From the NCBI GenBank assembly GCA_030407005.1, contig JAUDYN010000003.1:1364001-1428000 (forward strand): DNA of 64,000 bases, in the 5' to 3' direction. Under the pieces are notes generated by a model, which was not told the origin of the DNA, made no database searches, and was given only the letters and a program-made list of their open reading frames with translations. Position numbers and translations under genes: made by a program. The first letter of the stretch is position 1, and every line of letters starts with the position of its first letter. Source of the stretch: Desarmillaria ectypa. Its lineage: Eukaryota; Basidiomycota; Agaricomycetes; Agaricales; Physalacriaceae. This document shows, one piece after another, positions 57,201 through 64,000 of this stretch.

Positions 57201-58156
57201 TAGTCATAGGTTCTTATTATTTACTCATTCGATCCCGTTATAAGCCTCGTCATTGGTTGAATTATACATTTGTCTCCGGGAAGAAAGACCCAGAAGTTGA
57301 TGCCATTGCTCGTTTTAACAGCGTTTCTAATCATCTCGCGGACTGGTTAGTCAAATTGTCTAAGCTATTGTAATGGATGGTCTAATTGTACTTCCAGGGT
57401 GGTATCCTTGATTCTTTGCCACGACAAAGCCAGAGCGCGCGCAAAACAAATCGAGAAATTTGTCGATATTGCTCAGAAGCTTCGCACCCTCAACAATTAC
57501 TCTGCATTGCGGGCTTTTGTCGCAGGAATCAACAATGCAACTTTCCCAGGCGATCAGACGATGGAACAATTTAAAACGAAGGCGCCCGATCAAGCTAAGA
57601 ACTTACAGTCGTGGGACGTTCTTTTGCAGCATATTCGTTCACATCGCGCCTACCGGCTTGCCTTGAGGAATACCAAGGGCGCATGTATACCCGCTCTGTA
57701 AGTACATTTCTCTGAATTCGGTGTCTGCATTCCCTCATCGTCCTTTAGGGAAGTCCACATATCTGATCTCATTCGTTCTCATGAGGGGAACGATGACTTC
57801 CATTCTGATGATGCGACCAAAGTTCATTGGGGAAAATTCAATATGATGGGTAGATTCATAACCAATACCACGCAATGCCAAGCGCAGTGTTTGTCGACGA
57901 CGGATTACAACTTCGTCGAGCGACAAAATATAACGACTATGCTTCAGTGTAATTTTCTGATGGATGAAGAGGTCCGTTCTCTCCTGCTAGTCATACAATT
58001 CGCTTATGAAACCCCGATAAACAGATGCAGAAGTCCCGCATAGCGCCTCCCGATGTGGACTTTGATGAATACCGACCTGCTCCGCCTCGTCCCTTGCGTG
58101 ATCCTCCACAACAGCCAAAGGACGTGGCTATCCTGCGACGACTTCTTTTCTGGTGA
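54210..58156 (+). CDS. Ras guanine nucleotide exchange factor with internal G domain
   Basis: Twelve exons between 54210 and 58156 encode 1117 residues. The first ~280 are Ser/Pro-rich. A Ras-like G domain follows: P-loop GVAGCGKS (297-304), LICYDASDEQSF, and LACKSD (413-418) in place of NKxD. A Pro/Ser linker separates it from RasGEF_N (from about 617: WATLDELLDKLLFLGVSGDD ... HFLLTYRRF) and the catalytic RasGEF part (about 800-1080: FNSVSNHLADWVVSLILCHD, LNNYSALRAFVAGINNATF, HWGKFNMMGRFI). It should activate Ras at membranes. The fused G domain may be regulatory. A divergent SurE-like gene starts 235 bp away. Confidence 0.9.
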
Positions 58157-58805
58157 TCTTTTCCTAGTCATCTTCATCTATTTCAAGCAGAACTTTTTGC
58201 TTTACATCATGTCACGCCTTGTTATGTTTATACTTGTCCATATCATGTCTTTTAGGATACCATGCATGCATATAGTTGTCGGTTGCTGATTTTTCTGCTG
58301 TATAATACGATTCTGCAATTTACTTTCGTCAACGGAAAGAAATGGTGGAAACGTGCAATCGGACTGTGAAATAGCGGGCTTTCCTAAGGTCAGAGGTGAT
58401 CATGATCTTTCTTAGAGCGAACATCTTGCAAGTATAAAAGTAGCCATTTTTATGCACAGTTGAGTACAAACTAAGTAGTAGAGACCGTGTCAGGAACTCC
58501 CAGGTTATCAGCTCTCAGAATCACATTGTAAAACTATCAGATTATTGCTAAAAATAAAGGAGGTATACATGGACCTGCCATATCGTCCACTTGAATACGT
58601 TTGGATAACAAAGAAAGTGTAGACTTCCTGCTTACGTTCCGTGGCCTCAAAGGCAATACTTTTCTTGGAAGTCCCCTATATCCGGTCCGCAATTCCGAGA
58701 TTAACCTTCACGTGACAGCAAAAAATCTCGCTCACTATGAGATGAAAGTAGACTCATTTTACCCTCTTCCAACTTGACGCAGTCCAGGAGCCGAGAACCT
58801 CTGAG
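58157..58805. other. Intergenic
   Basis: 649 bp between the RasGEF stop and the Drs1 start. AT-rich, no gene or RNA recognised. Confidence 0.45.
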
Positions 58806-61485
58806 ATGGCCGACTATGTTATGACCATATACTCTGATGCGGAAGACTCACCAGATTTGGCTATTAATCCTGCCAAAGACGAGGCGTTGAATCCCGACTT
58901 TACTTTCGATCTGTCTGGAGACCCTTACACAGATTTTTTGGATGACCCCGCCACCACCGTGCACGACCACGTCAGAAAGGGTACTCGACCGGTATGGTCC
59001 TCCTTGTCTCTTCGCTCGAACTTGTGACATCGTTTTCCCAGGAACCCATATCTGTAGACGATATAATTCAACGCCTGCGACTCTCTAATAAAAGAAAACG
59101 ACCAATAGAAGAAGAATCTTTCGACAAAGAAACAGATGCTACCGGTGGAGATGTTGGGGAAGATGAAGAAGAAGAGGAGGACTCTGCTGGCCTAGACGAA
59201 GAAGATGAGGATGAGGACGATCCTTTGGCGACTTCTGACGAAGAAGAACCGGACGAACACGATTCTCAATCTTCCGAGCATGAAGATGATGGGAATTTCT
59301 CGGACTCATCTTCCTCTGATGATTCTGAAGTCGAAACTGCAGCAGAGAAAGCACGAAAAGCGGCTTTCTTTGATTCGGAAATAGCCCCTTCTTCGGAAGA
59401 ACATTCTTCATTCTTAACCATGAATCTTTCCCGGCCCATTGTCAAAGCCTTAACGACAATAGGGTTCCAGAAGCCAACTCCCATCCAGGCTGTAGCCATC
59501 CCTGTGGCTCTATTAGGAAAAGACATTGTCGGAGGAGCAGTAACTGGTTCCGGAAAAACAGCTGCATTCACAATACCAATGCTGGAGCGGCTGCTTTACC
59601 GGGAGAAGGGTAAAAAAGCTGCGGCCACCAGGTGCTTGGTGCTTGTTCCCACTCGAGAATTGGCGGTCCAATGTTATGAAGTAGGCACCAAACTCGCGAC
59701 TCACACAGACATACAGTTTTGCTTGATCGTAGGTTCGTAGATCTTTGTCCTTAACGACGATCTTTTCAATTGCTGACGAAACGAAACAGGTGGACTGTCC
59801 CTCAAAACACAAGAGGCCGCTTTACGCAACCGTCCAGACGTCGTCATTGCTACGCCCGGTCGTCTCATTGACCATATACGCAATTCTCCTTCTTTCAATC
59901 TGGATAATTTGGACATTCTTGTTCTGGATGAAGCCGATCGCATGCTTTCCGATGGATTTGCTGACGAACTGTCGGAGATTATCAAATCCTGTCCGACCTC
60001 TCGACAAACGATGTTATTTTCAGCGACCATGACGGACTCAGTAGATGAGCTGGTTAAGATGTCGTTGCAAAAACCCGTACGACTGTTCGTAGATTCTCAG
60101 CGGGGTACCTCGAAAAACCTGGTGCAAGAGTTCGTCCGAGTGCGGGCCGGTAAAGAGAGCGAACGTTCTGCCTTATTGATCACGCTATGCAAGCGAACGT
60201 TCCGCGAGAAAACCATCATCTTCCTGCGTAGCAAGAAGCTGGCGCATCAGTTAAGAATAGTGTTTTCTCTGCTTGGTATGAAATGTGAGGAGCTTCATGG
60301 AGATCTCAGCCAAGAACAAGTTAGTCTCGACTTTCTCAAGTAAAGAGACCTTTCTGACACCAGATGCAGCGACTCAAAGCTTTGCAACAGTTCCGTGATG
60401 GTGTCGCCGATTTCTTGATGGCCACGGACCTTGCTTCTCGTGGTTTGGACATCAAGGGGATAGAAACTGTAATCAACTATGATATGCCCGGTCAATTAGC
60501 CCAATACCTACATCGGGTTGGTAGAACAGCTCGTGCGGGAAAGAAGGGACGGTACGCCTTGGTCTTCGGTTACTTGCTTGATACTCTTCTGATCCAGAAA
60601 CTTCTAGGTCTGTAACGCTGGTTGGTGAAGCGGATCGCAAAATGCTGAAGGCCGCAATCAAGCATGGGGCGGGTGCCGATCAAGTTCGCCACAGAGTCGT
60701 TCCACCAGAAGCCGTGGCCAAGTGGGCGGAAAAATTGGAGAACATCAAGGCGGAAGTCGCGGAAGTAATGCGAGAGGAAAAGGAGGAGAAGCAGGTATGT
60801 CGATTCGATCACATAGTACCCATTTCTGAGTCACCCTTTGAAGTTTCGGCAAGCTGAGATGGAACTGAAAAAAGGCCAAAACATAATCGAGCATAGAGCA
60901 GAGATATTCTCGCGGCCAGCCAGAACGTGGTTCCAGACGAACAAGAAAAAACAGCATATGGAAGGTAATCAACGCCTTTTAATACTCTCTAGGTCTTGCG
61001 CTTATTCCCTTAACCTCAGCCATCAGCAAGCAACAATACGAAGCGGGTTTTACTTCTGGAGGTCGAACCAAGCCGGCAGAAAAAGCTAAAGATGAACAGG
61101 ACAAGGTGAGCTGCCTCGTGTGATCTAAGTATTGAAGCTAATGCTGTTGACACAGCCCAATCGGAGCAAGCTCTCTGGGCTGTCAAGGAAAGCAAAGAGA
61201 CGGAAATTAGCAATGGAAGACGATACTGAGATGGGAGACAGCCGCTCGTTGCAAGCGGCCATCCGATCAGCAAAGAAATCGGCACGGCCAGCTAAAATTG
61301 GGGTTCCAGAACGACGACTGTCGAAGGCGTCGAAGGTTAAGGGCAAGAAGACACCGAAAAAGGCGCCACGTTTCGTCGGAGCTTTTGATAGCGATCTGGG
61401 CCAAAGGGCGCATGAAGGCGCAAGGTCGAAGAAAGGTGTGTCGGTTGGGACTGGTAGGAAGGGACCCAAGCGTAAAGGAAAATAG
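58806..61485 (+). CDS. DRS1: DEAD-box RNA helicase Drs1 (DDX27)
   Basis: Exons 58806-58991, 59042-59732, 59790-60319, 60364-60551, 60608-60794, 60844-60964, 61020-61105 and 61156-61485 encode 772 residues. A strongly acidic N-terminus precedes the helicase core: Q motif [72 protein letters not shown]. The C-terminus is basic ([18 protein letters not shown]), as in Drs1. It acts in nucleolar 60S subunit assembly (27S pre-rRNA processing). It adds to the ribosome-biogenesis genes of this window (Mpp10, uS3, eL15). Confidence 0.94.
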
Positions 61486-61677
61486 TTTTTAGTTCGCCTG
61501 TACACTGGCAAACTTGATTTACGAATGCATGAATGTCACGGTAGTCACCCTGTGACTGATCGTGGGCAACGTGACGGACGCGTTTTTCTGCTTCGACAGA
61601 TGATACACCTTCACATATCGTCTGTTCCCTGATAACATCACTGAAGCGGCCTTATTCTTTGGCGAATTGGATGAAGC

Positions 61678-64000
61678 ATGCAGACAAATGCATTTGCATC
61701 CATTTCAGTTGCGCATCTGTCGTCACCAAGCCGCTTATTGGCATCTGGATGCTGTCCGGACAAGGATTTAGTCCTCCTGGTGACCCAGGTAGGTCTTTCA
61801 GAGGGACTCAACCTATACAAGAACAACGGGGTCAAGGTCTGGGAAGTTGGTGCCAGCGACAGCATCATTGATGTGGCCTGGAGTCCAGACGGTAGGCATC
61901 GTGTTGCTCATGCTGCGTATGCTTCATCTCGTTGTAGGGAGGAGTATCGCTGTCACGCATGATCATTATGTGACGATACATTCCCTTCAAGATGGACGTG
62001 CGGAACGTATCCTGTCAGTACTCCCTTCGGACGGACCGATTTCCATCAGCAGTGTGTGGTGGCACAGTCAAGAAAAGCCCGTCAGGAACACTTCAATACC
62101 AGATATTTTCCAAAGAGATGATGTTGTGGTATGAGTTGGCTACGCATTCTAGAACTTTAAGTGAACGTCGCTCAAGACAGGGTCTGCGCGTTCCATCCTT
62201 CAAGCACTGCCGCTACTGGATAACATTCAAGATGATGCACCGAGGGCCAGGTACGTTCAGTTTCGAGCTCTTGCTCATCACGTTGACTGTTCACCTCAGT
62301 GTAATCGACCTCTTCGCTTTCCAAGGCTCCCAGACTGGCGTGGAGTCTCAAACAGATACCCCCGAAGTTATCAGAACTTGGCCAACGTTAGAGCTTGATC
62401 TAATGTCAGCGTCCATGGGTTCAGCTAATCCCGCTCTTCATATGGATTCTGCAAGCGGGGAAGTGTCCGACGACGCTGACGACGCCAATGTGAATAGCAT
62501 TCTTGTGGCTGTTGATAGTATGGGCCGTATGCATTGCTTCCTTGATGGTAGCTATCCGCTCGGGGCGGCGAATGTGGGCGGCAGTCTGAGCATGCCGTCA
62601 CTGTACAAACACCCCAAACGGCCAACGTTCTATGCATATCCCTGTCAGACTTCAACCCCCATCACTTCGACGGCTCTGGAAACGGTGACGATCAACGTAC
62701 CTTTGTTGCAACAACGGCAGATTCGCGATATGGCAAAGTTATCGACTATCGTTAGACAGCTATCTTGGTATATCATGCGTATCAGTAAAGAAATGTACGT
62801 CTCATGGTTTGGATCCGACACCGTGCAGGCCGCAAGAGATATGGGGGCTAAGTGGATCCAGGGGCTGAAAGCGAGACGTCCGGTATTCGGCGGTACGTGC
62901 TTAACTGTTTTGTTGAACATGCATTGAGAGACTGCAGTGAGCGATTATGATCCTATTCTGGATATTACTACTCTTCTTCTGACCGGCCGTGCGTCCGATC
63001 AGCTCGCTGATTATCTGGGAAGCAATGGCGAGTCAATGAGCGAAAGGGTAAGTTGTGCTACTGTCGTGTCTTGCAACCTATTTACCTGCGTACAGGGCTT
63101 GCATAAATGGGAAACTACAGTCGTGGATTCTCTTATGAAGTTGCGTGACTTTTCCGAGAAACGTCTCGCTCCTGCCTGTCAGCGGATACATCTCGTCCTG
63201 GAGGAGGTGCAAGGCTGGTCGAAGTTGTGAGTGACTTTCGCAATGGTTGTCTCATGACTTACTATCTTTGTATTTGGCAGATCTGAATACGGCCTATTTG
63301 AACTGCAGAGCGACGACCTCGCTACCTGTATCGAGCACTGCAATCGCGCGATCATTCTGGCTGCTTCGCTTGCAGCCACTGCTCGTCGCGAATTTACTCG
63401 TTTCAGAGAATTCATGTCATGGCTTCGTTTTGGTAACGTTATCGACATTCATATTTTTTTTCATCTGTCTCACCTCCGCCAGAAATTCTGAGCGCAAACC
63501 CGAACAACGACGTTCCTTCTCCAGTCATTCGTCACGATATCTTGGAGGTGAACAAATATTTCATGTCTGGTCTCATCGTGAGCCCTATCGACAAATGGTT
63601 TATGGGACCCATTCCCCATTTCAATCCGCGAGACCTGGGGATCAATAATGGGTCTGATTCGTCTCTGTCGGATGTTCTTAAACGTACACGCGATCTTTTA
63701 GATAATACGAAGCAAATGGCATGGCGTCCTGTATGTGCTGTTCTGTTTACCGGCTAATATTACTGATGGGATGTCACAGAATGTTAAGCAAAGGGATCTG
63801 AACCATATTGACCGGAACATAGTCTCGTTAATTCAAGAGTTAGTTTCACAGTGCCAGCGTGTGTTCTCAAGGGCTGCCGGAGCTACAGGACGGTCGGCCC
63901 GAATTACGGTCGGCCCTGAGGCTTTCGATGAGCGGGTGGTAAACACACGGGGGAATCTCAAAATCCGGGAGCGCACGTCAATAAAGGACAATAATGGGGT
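61678..64000 (+). CDS. Anaphase-promoting complex subunit 4 (APC4), 3' end missing
   Basis: Nine exons are visible (61678-61891, 61938-62128, 62177-62250, 62300-62892, 62938-63047, 63096-63226, 63281-63432, 63483-63730, 63780 to the edge). The N-terminus has the APC4 beta-propeller pattern: ASGCCPDKDLVLLVTQ, KVWEVGASDSIIDVAWSPDG, then SIAVTHDHYVTIHSLQDG. The middle carries LLTGRASDQLADYLGSN and a helical part (CNRAIILAASLAATARREF, FREFMSWLRFEIL) typical of the APC4 long domain. APC4 is a scaffold subunit of the cell-cycle ubiquitin ligase. Intron 2 is read with acceptor TCAAG at 62176 to keep SARSILQALPLLDN in frame. Confidence 0.75.

Noticed and set aside
1..64000. tRNA or rRNA genes
   Set aside because: No stretch with a plausible B box and cloverleaf was noticed by eye; tRNAscan-SE would settle this.

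Overview
The window reads as nuclear DNA of a filamentous basidiomycete, most likely an agaricomycete. Genes are dense and split by many 45-60 nt GT-AG introns, and the proteins are ordinary fungal ones (uS3, eL15, FEN1, Drs1, Mpp10, Sec9, Delta-12 desaturase, RasGEF). All gene models were assembled by hand from reading frames and splice-site phase; no alignment was run.

Layout. 1-2.1 kb: 5' part of a low-complexity nuclear-type protein (minus). 2.6-9.6 kb: Stm1/HABP4-like protein, an ADAL-type deaminase, a C2H2 protein, complex I subunit NDUFA5 back to back with mitochondrial bL32m, and a thiolase. 9.9-10.5 kb: decayed minus-strand coding traces. 11.1-12.1 kb: uS3. 12.15-25.1 kb: a head-to-tail array of four minus-strand genes resembling polysaccharide lyase family 8 (PL8); the two leftmost copies are broken and the two rightmost are open. 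25.7-26.6 kb: PalI/SUR7-like membrane protein. 27.2-31 kb: Mpp10 and Sec9. 31.3-35 kb: a DUF7923-like CCCH protein and an SRA-YDG protein. 35-36.4 kb: unassigned coding signal. 36.8-46.4 kb: an expansin-like DPBB protein, a 15-exon Delta-12 desaturase, two unknown proteins flanking a GPI-type mucin-like protein, MYG1 and FEN1. 46.9-53.9 kb: an MFS transporter, eL15, a GH16 glucanase and a SurE-like protein. 54.2-64 kb: a RasGEF carrying its own G domain, Drs1, and APC4 running off the right edge.

The main points of interest are these. The PL8 array has a regular 3.3-3.5 kb period and two pseudogenes. A palindrome, ACTGTACAGT, lies 127-160 bp upstream of exactly three genes, uS3, eL15 and the ribosome-associated Stm1-like gene; two of the sites share an identical 13-mer. 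There are five apparent GC-AG introns, and micro-exons down to 5 nt. No tRNA, rRNA, CRISPR array or intact transposon was recognised.
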